Origin: CAYFUR01 sp964346275
GTDB lineage: Bacteria > Sumerlaeota > Sumerlaeia > SLMS01
Reading direction: 5' to 3'
NCBI GenBank assembly: GCA_964346275.1
Contig: CAYFUR010000043.1
Coordinates: forward strand, 1 to 31,544
DNA: 31,544 nucleotides
Shown here: piece by piece, positions 1-7,563 of the stretch
Layout of the letters: the number at the start of each line of letters is the position of its first letter
Numbering within the stretch: position 1 is the first letter of the stretch
Made by a program: the position numbers and the translations under genes
The notes under the pieces: generated by a model
What the model was told of the DNA's origin: nothing
Seen by the model: the letters and a program-made list of their open reading frames with translations, nothing else
Databases searched by the model: none

Positions 1-2
1 GC

Positions 3-1010
3 ATCCACCGCCAGCTCATTCCCTCGTTTCATCTCTCGGGCCACGAGATCTACTGCACCACCAGCATCGGGATTGTTTTCTGCACGAGCGAGGCTGAAAG
101 CCCGGAAGAGTTCCTCCGAAACGCGGATGTCGCGATGTATCGCGCGAAACGGCAGGGGCGCGGAACAACGCGCATCTTTGACGAGGAAATGCATACCTCC
201 ATTAGAAAACTCCTCCATATCGAAACCGATCTGCGCCACGCCCTTGAGCAAAATGCTTTCTTCCTGCAATTCCAGCCCATCGTTTCATTGGAAACCGGAC
301 AGATTCAGAGTTTCGAAGCCCTGTTGCGGTGGCGGCACCCGCAAAAGGGAATTATCCCTCCGTCCGATTTTATCCCCATCGCCGAGGACAGTGGACTGAT
401 CATCGGTATTGGCCAATGGGTTCTTGAGGAAAGCTGCCGGCGCGCCGCCCAATGGAGAAAACTCTCACGCGGCACGGAAGTCCCTTTCCATATCCACGTG
501 AACGTCTCCAGCAAGCAGGTCACCCACCCGAAGTTCCTCCCCCATTTAGAAGAACTTCTCAATGAATATGATCTTCCCGGCAACGCCCTGAATCTGGAAA
601 TCACTGAAAGCCTCATTATGGAAGACACCGCGGCGTCCGGCGAATTCATCAGCCGGGTTTCGGAATTGGGAATGACCATCTCTATTGATGATTTCGGGAC
701 CGGCTATTCGTCCCTGAGCTACCTTCAGAAGTTCCGGGTCCACATGATCAAGGCGGACCGCAGCTTTATCCAGAAACTCCCCGGCCAGGAAGAAGACACC
801 GAACTGGTGCGCGCCATCATTGTCATGGCGGACCACTTGAAGCTCCAGGTCGTTGCGGAAGGAATCGAAACCCAAGAGCAAGCGCAACTCCTCGAATCCA
901 TGGGCTGCAGGCTCGGCCAGGGATATTACTTCTCACGCCCGGTGGACGCCGAGCAGGCGGAAGAACTGTTTTCCAAGGGGCTGCCGCTGCCCAGAACCGA
1001 AAGCGAATAA
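3..1010 (+). CDS. GGDEF-EAL cyclic-di-GMP protein, C-terminal part (5' end outside the window)
   Basis: The reading frame is open from the first bases, so the start lies upstream of the window. The first ~50 residues match the end of a GGDEF (diguanylate cyclase) domain, including a T-S-I-G-I-V strand and N-A-D-V-A-M-Y-R-A-K. A complete EAL phosphodiesterase domain follows. Its hydrolysis motifs all look intact: FEALLRWRHP, NVSSKQ, LEITES, IDDFGTGYSSL, IKADRSFI (Ala where Ile/Leu is usual), AEGIET and QGYYFSRP. From family knowledge, EAL domains with these residues hydrolyse c-di-GMP to pGpG, so this half is predicted to be active. Whether the GGDEF half is catalytic or degenerate cannot be judged because its active-site loop is missing. 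N-terminal sensor domains would also lie outside the window. The amidase gene follows about 95 bp downstream on the same strand. Confidence 0.93.
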   Translation: MHRQLIPSFHLSGHEIYCTTSIGIVFCTSEAESPEEFLRNADVAMYRAKRQGRGTTRIFDEEMHTSIRKLLHIETDLRHALEQNAFFLQFQPIVSLETGQIQSFEALLRWRHPQKGIIPPSDFIPIAEDSGLIIGIGQWVLEESCRRAAQWRKLSRGTEVPFHIHVNVSSKQVTHPKFLPHLEELLNEYDLPGNALNLEITESLIMEDTAASGEFISRVSELGMTISIDDFGTGYSSLSYLQKFRVHMIKADRSFIQKLPGQEEDTELVRAIIVMADHLKLQVVAEGIETQEQAQLLESMGCRLGQGYYFSRPVDAEQAEELFSKGLPLPRTESE

Positions 1011-1105
1011 GCTTTCCCGGCGGAACCCTTCAACTTGACATGGTAGCGAGTCCGCTGGGAAGTAGCGGGGATTGCTATTTTCCCGGAAAAGGCGTTACCG
1101 GATCC

Positions 1106-2266
1106 ATGACCCGCACGCTTGCTCGCTTCTTCTCTGTTTTCCTGTTCCTCGCTGCCAGCTCCGCCGTTTCTTGCGCCGCCCAGGTTCGGGAGATTCGCCT
1201 GGCCCAACACAACTTGTTTACCCGCACGGTGATCGAGCTGGACAAAAGCACGGATTACTCGATTGAAAACCACTCGGAAGACCGCGGCTATGTCACCGTC
1301 GTGGTGCAAGGAGTGGAGAAGGCAGGCCCCCAGCCCCAAGTCACCAGAAAAGAAGAATACGTGAAAGCGACACGGGTGGACTTTCTCTCGGGCCGCAAGG
1401 AACTTCGCCTGCACCTCAAGACGCCCCAAACTGTCAAGCACGAGCACTTCACCCTCGAAGCACCGAATCGTATTGTGGTGGATCTGTTTGCGGTGGTCCA
1501 GCGAGCCTCTGTCGAAAACGGAAGCTGGAAGCGGCGAATCATTATCGACCCCGGCCATGGCGGCAAGGATCCCGGCGCCGTTGGCAAAGTCGGTAGCCGG
1601 GAAGTTCACGAAAAGGAAATCGTGACCGCCGTGGCCAAGGATCTAGCCCGGCTTCTCCAGGCTGACCCGCGTTTCGAAATCGAACAGACGCGTTCAGTCG
1701 ACAAGTACGTCAGCTTGACCGACCGGACGCATTTCGCGGCTATCCATCGCGGCGACCTTTTCATTTCGATCCACACCAATGCGGTCGGTGGATCCGCCGC
1801 GCGGCGGGCCCGGGGGTTCGAAATCTGGACCTGGAACCGTGACTCCAATCACAGCGCCGCGGCGAAGGCGGTCTCCCGCCTGGAAAACGCGGAATACGAG
1901 ATCAGTCGCGACAATTCCAGCATTCTGACCCAAATGATGGAGGACGCCCTGGAATCCCAGGCCCTGGTCAGCCGCCGCCTGGCCTCCGCAGTGCATCAGA
2001 CGTTCATGAAGGATTCTTACTTTCGCCGCCACGACCGGGGAATCAACAAGGCGCGGTTCAAAGTCCTGGAAAATTACGACATGCCTTCGATCCTTGTGGA
2101 AATGGGATTTATCTCCCACCCCGACGAAGCACGTCTCCTCCACACCCGCGATTTCCAGCGCCGTGTCGCCCGGCATCTCTATCTCGGAATCATCCACTAT
2201 TACGCGGAGACGGATCCGACCTTTCCCAAAGGTTCCGCTTCGCAGGTTGCCAGCTCAAACCCCTGA
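1106..2266 (+). CDS. N-acetylmuramoyl-L-alanine amidase with AMIN domain (AmiA/B/C type)
   Basis: Zinc amidase that cuts the bond between N-acetylmuramic acid and L-Ala in peptidoglycan, normally in the periplasm during septum splitting. I chose the ATG at 1106 because it opens directly into a signal peptide (MTRTLARFFSVFLFLAASS). An upstream in-frame ATG at 1040 would add 22 unlikely residues. The next ~110 residues resemble an AMIN domain, which targets the septum or cell wall (V-R-E-I-R-L-A, then T-R-T-V-I-E-L-D). The C-terminal Amidase_3 domain has the zinc motifs IIIDPGHGGKDPGA, E-K-E-I-V and S-I-H-T-N-A, and the catalytic-glutamate motif ILVEMGFISHPDEA. A Cys follows the hydrophobic stretch (A-V-S-C), but it is a poor lipobox, so secretion by signal peptidase I is more likely. 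About 386 residues, a normal length for AMIN-Amidase_3 proteins. Confidence 0.93.
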   Translation: MTRTLARFFSVFLFLAASSAVSCAAQVREIRLAQHNLFTRTVIELDKSTDYSIENHSEDRGYVTVVVQGVEKAGPQPQVTRKEEYVKATRVDFLSGRKELRLHLKTPQTVKHEHFTLEAPNRIVVDLFAVVQRASVENGSWKRRIIIDPGHGGKDPGAVGKVGSREVHEKEIVTAVAKDLARLLQADPRFEIEQTRSVDKYVSLTDRTHFAAIHRGDLFISIHTNAVGGSAARRARGFEIWTWNRDSNHSAAAKAVSRLENAEYEISRDNSSILTQMMEDALESQALVSRRLASAVHQTFMKDSYFRRHDRGINKARFKVLENYDMPSILVEMGFISHPDEARLLHTRDFQRRVARHLYLGIIHYYAETDPTFPKGSASQVASSNP

Positions 2267-2274
2267 CATGATCG

Positions 2275-2280
2275 TATAAT
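2275..2280 (+). promoter_or_regulatory. possible -10 element (TATAAT) upstream of dat
   Basis: A perfect TATAAT lies 75 bp before the dat start, in the 89-bp gap after the amidase gene. No good -35 stands at 16-18 bp; the closest candidate, TTGCCA at 2247-2252, is 22 bp away. It is therefore a weak promoter candidate and may be chance. Confidence 0.25.
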
Positions 2281-2355
2281 TGTTGCTCTCTTGATTTCGG
2301 GAACTCGATGCGACCGCTTTTCCACCAGTTTTGGTGAGCCTAATGGAGCTATTGA

Positions 2356-3222
2356 ATGGACAATCTTTGGATCAACGGCGAATTTCAATCCCTGGAGGGC
2401 GCCACCCTTCCCCTGGAGGATCGCGCGACCCTCTTTGGGGATGGGATTTACGAGGTGATCGCCGCTTATCAGGGTGTGCCGATTCTTCTGAAAGAACACC
2501 TGGATCGCTGGGAGCGCAGCGCGGAGGGCCTTCGGATCAAGCTCCATTACAGCCGCCAGGAGCGTGAAGATGTGATTGCTCAGTTGATCCGCAATCTGCC
2601 CTCCGACCGTGCCATGATCTATGGCCAACTCTCTCGTGGCGTGGCCCGGCGCGCTCATCTCTTCCCGTCTGATCCCGAGCCCACGGAATTCTGGTTTGTC
2701 CGGGAACTTCCTCCGAAAAAGCCAGAGATTTACGAAAAAGGGGTGGCCGCAATGACCCACCCCGACGAGCGATGGGCACGCTGCTGGATCAAGTCCACGT
2801 CCCTGCTCGCCAATGTGCTGGCCAAGCAGGCAGCGAAGGATGCCGGGGCATTCGAAGCGATTCTCTACCGGGAAGACCAGACGGTGACGGAGGCCTCCGT
2901 CGCTAACTTTCTTGCAGTCAAAGACGGCGTCATCCACACGCCCCCCGCCAATGGACGTATTCTCTCCGGATGCAAACGCGGCATGGTGCTCCGCCTGGCG
3001 CGGGAGCATGGTATCGAAGTGCGCGAGGAACCCTTTAAGCTGTCCATGCTGCCGGAAATCGATGAGGCCTTATTGACCTCGACGACGATCAATGCGTTTC
3101 CGGTGACGACCATCGACCACAAACCTGTTGGCAATGGCGAAGTCGGCCCCGTTTCGCGCAAAATCCGCGAATTGGTGGAAGAGGAAATCGACCGCACCGT
3201 GAAGCAGTCCGTCGGCGCGTGA
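2356..3222 (+). CDS. dat: D-amino-acid transaminase (D-alanine aminotransferase), PLP fold type IV
   Basis: Interconverts D-alanine and D-glutamate with their 2-oxo acids, supplying D-amino acids for peptidoglycan. The 288-residue protein aligns by eye along its length with Bacillus D-alanine aminotransferases. The N-terminus has F-G-D-G-I-Y-E-V. The R-x-H pair in V-A-R-R-A-H-L-F-P (Arg99, His101) is the substrate carboxylate trap that separates D-AAT from branched-chain enzymes. Lys146 in W-I-K-S-T-S-L-L should hold PLP, and Glu179 in T-V-T-E-A-S contacts the cofactor pyridine nitrogen. The ATG is preceded by a GGAG eight bases upstream. Its neighbours are an amidase upstream and accD downstream. 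4-Amino-4-deoxychorismate lyase is the main alternative, but the R-x-H loop argues against it. A second fold-IV transaminase (ilvE) lies 25 kb away in this window. Confidence 0.9.
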   Translation: MDNLWINGEFQSLEGATLPLEDRATLFGDGIYEVIAAYQGVPILLKEHLDRWERSAEGLRIKLHYSRQEREDVIAQLIRNLPSDRAMIYGQLSRGVARRAHLFPSDPEPTEFWFVRELPPKKPEIYEKGVAAMTHPDERWARCWIKSTSLLANVLAKQAAKDAGAFEAILYREDQTVTEASVANFLAVKDGVIHTPPANGRILSGCKRGMVLRLAREHGIEVREEPFKLSMLPEIDEALLTSTTINAFPVTTIDHKPVGNGEVGPVSRKIRELVEEEIDRTVKQSVGA

Positions 3223-3296
3223 ACGTCAAAAGCTTGACCCACCACTCTCCAGGCGCCACGATTCTTCTTTCCTAAGTTTGCTTTCCGGATCTTTCT

Positions 3297-4127
3297 ATGC
3301 GCTGGTTTCGCCGACCCTCACCAGAATATATCAACATCACCCGGCCGCAGAGCAAAGACGTGCGCCAGAGCATCCCGAAGGATCTCTGGTATCGTTGCCC
3401 CCGCTGCACAACACTGACTCTTCGAAAGGACTTTCAAGAGAGCCTGTCGGTCTGCCCGGCCTGTGGCCGCCACGAGCGAATTTCCGCCCATGAGCGTATC
3501 CGCCAGATCGTGGACGAGGAGTCTTTCAAGGAGACTCATGAGAAACTCGGCCCAGCCGACCCGCTCAATTTTGAGGGCCGCGTGAACTATTCCGACTACA
3601 TTCAGATCCAGCACAAGAAAACGGGAACCCGCGAAGCCGTGGTGACAGGAACGGCGGAGATCGGCGAAGTCCCCGTTTCTCTTGCGATCATGAACTTCTT
3701 CTTCATGGGTGGCTCCATGGGGAGCGCCACGGGGGAAAAAATCACCCGCGCGATGGAGCTGGCGCTGGAAAAGAAAATGCCATGCATCACGCTGACCAGC
3801 AGCGGCGGCGCGCGCATGCACGAGGGCATTCTTTCCCTCATGCAGATGGCCAAGACATCCATCCTTTGCGCGAAGATGGAGGAAGAGGCGATCCCCTTTA
3901 TCAGCATTCTGACAGACCCCTCCACGGGAGGCACCATGGCGAGTTTTGCGTCTCTGGGAGACATCATCATCGCCGAGCCCGGCGCCGTTGTCGGGTTTGC
4001 CGGAAAGCGTGTGATCGAGCAGACAATCAAACAACAGCTGCCCCCGGATTTCCAGACCGCGGAGTTTCAAAAGGAGCATGGCTTTGTGGACATCGTTGCC
4101 GAGCGCCGCGAACTGCGCGGGGTGTTG
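3297..4127 (+). CDS. accD: acetyl-CoA carboxylase carboxyltransferase beta subunit, 3' end lost in a gap
   Basis: AccD pairs with AccA to move the carboxyl group from biotin to acetyl-CoA, giving malonyl-CoA, the committed step of fatty acid synthesis. The N-terminal four-Cys zinc ribbon is clear (Cys34, Cys37, Cys53, Cys56). It is followed by the crotonase-like carboxyltransferase fold with F-F-M-G-G-S-M-G-S-A-T-G-E-K, T-S-S-G-G-A-R-M-H-E-G and DPSTGGTMASFA. These are typical family motifs. The 277 residues seen are close to the usual 280-305, so probably only the last 10-30 residues fall in the N run. No convincing Shine-Dalgarno site precedes the ATG. It lies 74 bp after dat on the same strand. 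Any apparent reading through the N run into the next gene is an artefact of the padding. Confidence 0.96.
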
Positions 4128-4227
4128 NNNNNNNNNNNNNNNNNNNNNNNNNNNNNNNNNNNNNNNNNNNNNNNNNNNNNNNNNNNNNNNNNNNNNNNNN
4201 NNNNNNNNNNNNNNNNNNNNNNNNNNN
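4128..4227. other. assembly gap (100 N)
   Basis: Exactly 100 N, the conventional filler for a gap of unknown length. It removes the end of accD and the start of the following gene. The true distance may be larger and could even contain another gene. Confidence 0.98.
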
Positions 4228-5022
4228 TATCGCTCGGCGGATGAGCGAAACACCTATACCGCCCTGCATTTCCTTTTGAAGACGGAGTGCCCCATCTGCC
4301 TGCGTCATACGCGTGCGTATTACGAAGACGCTCCGACCGTGGCCGGCGTGGAGCACCTCTTCATCAAGCCCGACGATCCGGAGGCGACCCAGGAATGGGC
4401 CAAGGGCTTCGATGCGAGCCAGAACCCCGTCATCTATCAGGACCCGGATGCCCAGCTTGCCGAGGCTTTTAACGTCCCCGATGGCTATCAATTTCACGGC
4501 GAAGAGGTGCATTACCCGGCGCTGATCCTTCTGGATCCGGAAGGAAAAGAGGTTTTTCGGTATATCGGCGAAGATAACAGCGACCGCTATTCCTTCGAGC
4601 AATTCCAGAAGAAAATGGCGGAACTCAGAGCGGATTCGCGCACGTGGCATCTTCACGACGACGTCGCCTTCCAGGCCTTCGACCCGGTCGCGTATCGCAC
4701 GCAGGAACAACCTGTCCAGGGAGAAATGGAGCTTTTTTCCTGGTATGGCGGTGCGATTTTCCACTTTGCCAGCGAAGAGAACCGGCAGAAGTTCAACGCG
4801 TCCCCGGAGAGTTATCTGCCTGAATTTGGCGGGTGGTGCGCCATGGGCATGGCGAGAGGACAGAAGTATCACCCCCAGCCGGACAATTTCATCCTCGAAG
4901 GGGATAAACTGTACTTCTTCTGGGCGGCTGAACGAGGAAACGCAAAAGACCTCTGGTTGCAGGATCCGGAAGAAAACCTGGAGAAAGCCGAAGCGAACTG
5001 GGAGTCCCTGGCCGGGGAATAA
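4228..5022 (+). CDS. thioredoxin/peroxiredoxin-like domain fused to a YHS domain, 5' end lost in a gap
   Basis: The 264 residues after the gap form two parts. Residues ~10-135 look like a thioredoxin-fold peroxiredoxin-type domain: a strand ending in T-E-C-P-I-C-L-R-H (CxxC, Cys21 and Cys24 of the visible part), a later H-Y-P-A-L-I-L-L-D-P-E-G strand with a turn before it, and F-R-Y-I-G. Residues ~145-240 match a YHS domain (FDPVAYRTQEQPVQG, YGGAIFHFAS, Y-L-P-E-F-G-G-W-C-A-M, L-Y-F-F-W). From family knowledge, YHS domains occur in metal-related and heavy-metal-associated proteins, and CxxC thioredoxin folds act in disulfide or peroxide chemistry. A redox role linked to metals is inference only. 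A signal peptide may lie in the missing N-terminus. Its stop (5020-5022) abuts the stop of the opposite-strand cyclotransferase gene at 5023, leaving no terminator space. Confidence 0.8.
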   Translation, partial: YRSADERNTYTALHFLLKTECPICLRHTRAYYEDAPTVAGVEHLFIKPDDPEATQEWAKGFDASQNPVIYQDPDAQLAEAFNVPDGYQFHGEEVHYPALILLDPEGKEVFRYIGEDNSDRYSFEQFQKKMAELRADSRTWHLHDDVAFQAFDPVAYRTQEQPVQGEMELFSWYGGAIFHFASEENRQKFNASPESYLPEFGGWCAMGMARGQKYHPQPDNFILEGDKLYFFWAAERGNAKDLWLQDPEENLEKAEANWESLAGE

Positions 5023-5829
5023 TTACCTTTCGCTTTCGCCTGCGGGAACAAATCGCACTCGAAACAGCTTGGGCCAAAGTTTCCCGGTGATGAGAAACGT
5101 TTCCGTTGCCGGATCATACGCAATGCCGTTGAGCACGTCGGCGCGCGCATCTTCTTCCGGCGTCAGAAGTCCGCTCGCATCGATCACGGCTACCACACGA
5201 CCCGTATTGGGCGTGATTTTGACGATGTTGTCGGTCTTCCAGACGTTCGCATAGACGAAGCCATCCACGTATTCCAGCTCGTTCAAGTTCTTTTGCTCTC
5301 TCCCGTTCAGGGTCACGCGAACCTGGCCCAGCGCCTCGAAGGTCTCCGGGTCCCGGAATGTGAGGAATTCCGATCCATTGCTCATGATCAGCATCTGGCC
5401 GTCGTAATCCACCCCCCATCCCTGGCCTGTATAGCTGAATTCGCCAATCTGCTCGAACGTCTCGATGTCGTAAACCGGCGCGACACCGCTGGTCCAGGTG
5501 AGCTGAATCAATCTTTCTTCAACCCGCGCAAGCCCTTCTCCGAAATAAGCATCGGGAAGGGAAATCATCTGCTCCACCGTGCCGGATGTGAGCTGGACCC
5601 GGCGCAGCGTGGAACGTCCGCGAATCCCCGTACTTTCGTAGAGCTTTTCTTCATGAAGGAGCAGCCCCTGGGTGAAGGCGTCGGTGGCGTGGGGATATTC
5701 CTCGATTACCTCGACCTTCAATTGTTCCGCGGGGGGTGCGGCCTGGAGCATCCACGTCGTCCCGGGAGCATAGAACGGGAAGAGTGTATAGACAATAAGA
5801 AAGAAAAACAGTTTCGGAACGGGGGGCAT
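5023..5829 (-). CDS. glutaminyl-peptide cyclotransferase (glutamine cyclotransferase family)
   Basis: A 268-residue exported beta-propeller enzyme of the plant-type glutaminyl cyclase family, which turns N-terminal Gln of peptides into pyroglutamate and releases ammonia. Family motifs appear in order: F-T-Q-G-L, YESTGIRGRSTLR, Y-F-G-E-G-L, Q-L-T-W, L-I-M-S-N-G-S, N-E-L-E-Y, Y-A-N-V-W-K-T-D and LNGIAYDPATETF, then G-K-L-W-P-K-L-F. The N-terminus (MPPVPKLFFFLIVYTLFPF) is a hydrophobic signal or anchor. I chose the ATG at 5829, which overlaps the truA stop by one base (TGATG) and has AGAGGA about ten bases upstream; a TTG one codon earlier is possible. It is the last gene of the run DUF58, transglutaminase, kdsA, truA, cyclotransferase. 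Its natural substrate is unknown. Confidence 0.93.
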   Translation of the reverse strand: MPPVPKLFFFLIVYTLFPFYAPGTTWMLQAAPPAEQLKVEVIEEYPHATDAFTQGLLLHEEKLYESTGIRGRSTLRRVQLTSGTVEQMISLPDAYFGEGLARVEERLIQLTWTSGVAPVYDIETFEQIGEFSYTGQGWGVDYDGQMLIMSNGSEFLTFRDPETFEALGQVRVTLNGREQKNLNELEYVDGFVYANVWKTDNIVKITPNTGRVVAVIDASGLLTPEEDARADVLNGIAYDPATETFLITGKLWPKLFRVRFVPAGESER

Positions 5830-6689
5830 CAAGTGGCATCCTCTCGCGCAAACTCGGTGGCTTGATCAAACGGGTCCTTGTCCGCCGGGTATTTGACATC
5901 GCTCAGGCACAATCCGCAAGCGGCTTCGCACTTTACCCGCTTCGGGCGCCTGCCCTCGGAGAGAGCTTGGTGGAGATCCTCGAGGTGAAGCCGGCCCGAG
6001 CCGACAGCCACGATTCCCCCAACCATGAAGCGGACCTGGTGATGGAGAAAGCTGCGCGCGCGAAACAGAAACCGCCAATAAAGCGTAGGCTCTTCATCGT
6101 TTTGCGGCGAGGGGTTTGGAGGGATCGCCCGGGCCTCGTCGATGTTGAGAAACGTTCGCGTGGCCTCGCACATGGAGGAGCGCCACTCGCGGAACTCCCA
6201 CTGGCCGCGAAAGGACTCGGCCGCAGCCAGCACCGCCTCCCGGTCCAATTCGTAGGCCGTCTGGGCGACGAAGCGGCGCATGATCGGTGCGACCGGCCGG
6301 CGGGCCATCATACGATAGACATAGGTCCGCTGGCGCGCGTCGAATCGGGGGCTGAAACCTTGCGGAGCGATGGCGGCCCGCCGCACGCGAATCTCTGGCG
6401 GAAGCAAAGCGTTCATCGCCAGATGAACGCGGTGGATTTCAAGCCGCTGAGGCAGGTTCACGGTCACGACCTGGCCCGTGGAATGGACCCCCGCATCCGT
6501 TCGTCCCGCCGCCACGAAACCCACATCATGGCTGCCCACGCGGCCCGCCGCTTTCTCGATTTTCCCCTGCACGGTTTCTTCCGTATGCCGCTGGCGCTGC
6601 AGGCCCTGAAAAGCCAGCCCATCGTATTCAACGAGGAGGGCCACGCGATTCAGCGCAAGAGGTTCCCGCGCGGCCTCATTCTTGTCCAT
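5829..6689 (-). CDS. truA: tRNA pseudouridine synthase A
   Basis: Makes pseudouridine at positions 38-40 in the anticodon arm of tRNAs. The protein opens with V-A-L-L-V-E-Y-D-G-L-A-F-Q-G and carries the catalytic Asp65 in A-A-G-R-T-D-A-G-V-H-S-T-G-Q. Other family motifs are MNALLPPEIRV, FDARQRTYVYR, and S-F-L-H-H-Q-V-R-F-M-V-G near the end. With the ATG at 6689 it has 286 residues, slightly above the usual 240-270. Another ATG at 6707 would add six residues; neither has a clear Shine-Dalgarno site. The start overlaps the end of kdsA by 14 bp and the end overlaps the cyclotransferase start by one base, so translational coupling is likely. Confidence 0.95.
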   Translation of the reverse strand: MDKNEAAREPLALNRVALLVEYDGLAFQGLQRQRHTEETVQGKIEKAAGRVGSHDVGFVAAGRTDAGVHSTGQVVTVNLPQRLEIHRVHLAMNALLPPEIRVRRAAIAPQGFSPRFDARQRTYVYRMMARRPVAPIMRRFVAQTAYELDREAVLAAAESFRGQWEFREWRSSMCEATRTFLNIDEARAIPPNPSPQNDEEPTLYWRFLFRARSFLHHQVRFMVGGIVAVGSGRLHLEDLHQALSEGRRPKRVKCEAACGLCLSDVKYPADKDPFDQATEFAREDAT

Positions 6690-7563
6690 CGAAGACGCGG
6701 ACGGCATGATCGATCGCTTTGCAGGATTGAAGCAGGGCCTCCACGGCAGCGAGGGGGACCATATTCGGTCCGTCGCTTTTGGCCTCATCCGGTATGTCGT
6801 GGGTTTCCAGGAAAAGCGCATTCACGCCAACGGCACAGGCCGCGCGTGCCAGCGGAGGGACGAACTGGCGCTTGCCGCCGGTGGCCGAACCGAGGCCACC
6901 GGGTTCTTGAACACTGTGTGTGGCGTCAAAGCAGACCGGAAGGCCGGTTAGCTCGCGCATGATGGGCAGGCTGCGGAAATCAGTGACCAGCGACCCGTAG
7001 CCAAAGCTGACACCGCGTTCTGTCAGCAGCACCTCTTCGCACCCCGAGCCAGCCAGTTTCTTTGTCACATTGACGATATCCCAAGGGGCCAGAAACTGGC
7101 CTTTCTTGACGTTGACAGGTTTGCCTGCACGGCCAATTGCCTGGACGAAATCCGTCTGGCGGCAAAGAAAAGCGGGGATCTGGAGGATATCACACGCATC
7201 CGCGGCGGCCGCAGCTTGCTCTTCCGTGTGGACATCGGTCAGCACGGGCGCCCCGGTTTCCCGTTTCACACGCTCCAGCATTCGCAACCCTTCATCGAGG
7301 CCCGGTCCTCGATACGAATCCAGCGAGGTGCGGTTCGCCTTGTCATAGGACGCTTTGAAGACCAGTGGGATATTCAGGCGGGCACAGATTTTCTTAAGAG
7401 AATCCGCCATGAAAAGCAGGTGATCCTCGGATTCGATTACACAAGGACCCGCAATGAGGACCAGCGGCGCATCACCGCCGATGGGAATCCCCCCCACCGA
7501 AATCTTGCGGCATTTCTTCATTTGAGTGGTCATGTCCACTTGGGGAGTTTCGCCGTTCGCCAT
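6676..7563 (-). CDS. kdsA: 3-deoxy-8-phosphooctulonate (Kdo-8-P) synthase
   Basis: Condenses phosphoenolpyruvate with D-arabinose-5-phosphate to give Kdo-8-phosphate, the precursor of the Kdo that links lipid A to core sugars. Motifs include LIAGPCVIES, F-K-A-S-Y-D-K-A-N-R-T-S, G-P-G-L-D-E-G-L, L-T-D-V-H, I-P-A-F-L-C-R-Q-T-D, K-K-G-Q-F-L-A-P, F-D-A-T-H-S-V-Q-E-P and KSDGPNMVPL. The Cys in A-G-P-C (Cys41), with His216, Glu253 and Asp264, fits the metal-dependent class known from Aquifex; E. coli has Asn at the Cys position. The ATG at 7563 is supported by AGGAAG five bases upstream, although later ATGs (7533, 7521) would give a more typical N-terminus. The first 92 bp overlap the end of the transglutaminase gene in another frame. 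kdsA implies that the host makes LPS. Confidence 0.96.
   Translation of the reverse strand: MANGETPQVDMTTQMKKCRKISVGGIPIGGDAPLVLIAGPCVIESEDHLLFMADSLKKICARLNIPLVFKASYDKANRTSLDSYRGPGLDEGLRMLERVKRETGAPVLTDVHTEEQAAAAADACDILQIPAFLCRQTDFVQAIGRAGKPVNVKKGQFLAPWDIVNVTKKLAGSGCEEVLLTERGVSFGYGSLVTDFRSLPIMRELTGLPVCFDATHSVQEPGGLGSATGGKRQFVPPLARAACAVGVNALFLETHDIPDEAKSDGPNMVPLAAVEALLQSCKAIDHAVRVFDGQE

Noticed and set aside
1130..1180. Lipoprotein signal in the amidase
   Set aside because: The residue three before the Cys is Ala rather than Leu and the motif is weak; an ordinary signal peptide explains the N-terminus.
3297..5022. Apparent proteins reading through the 100-N run at 4128-4227
   Set aside because: The filler length is arbitrary, so continuity of frame across it has no meaning; the two sides belong to accD and a different gene.
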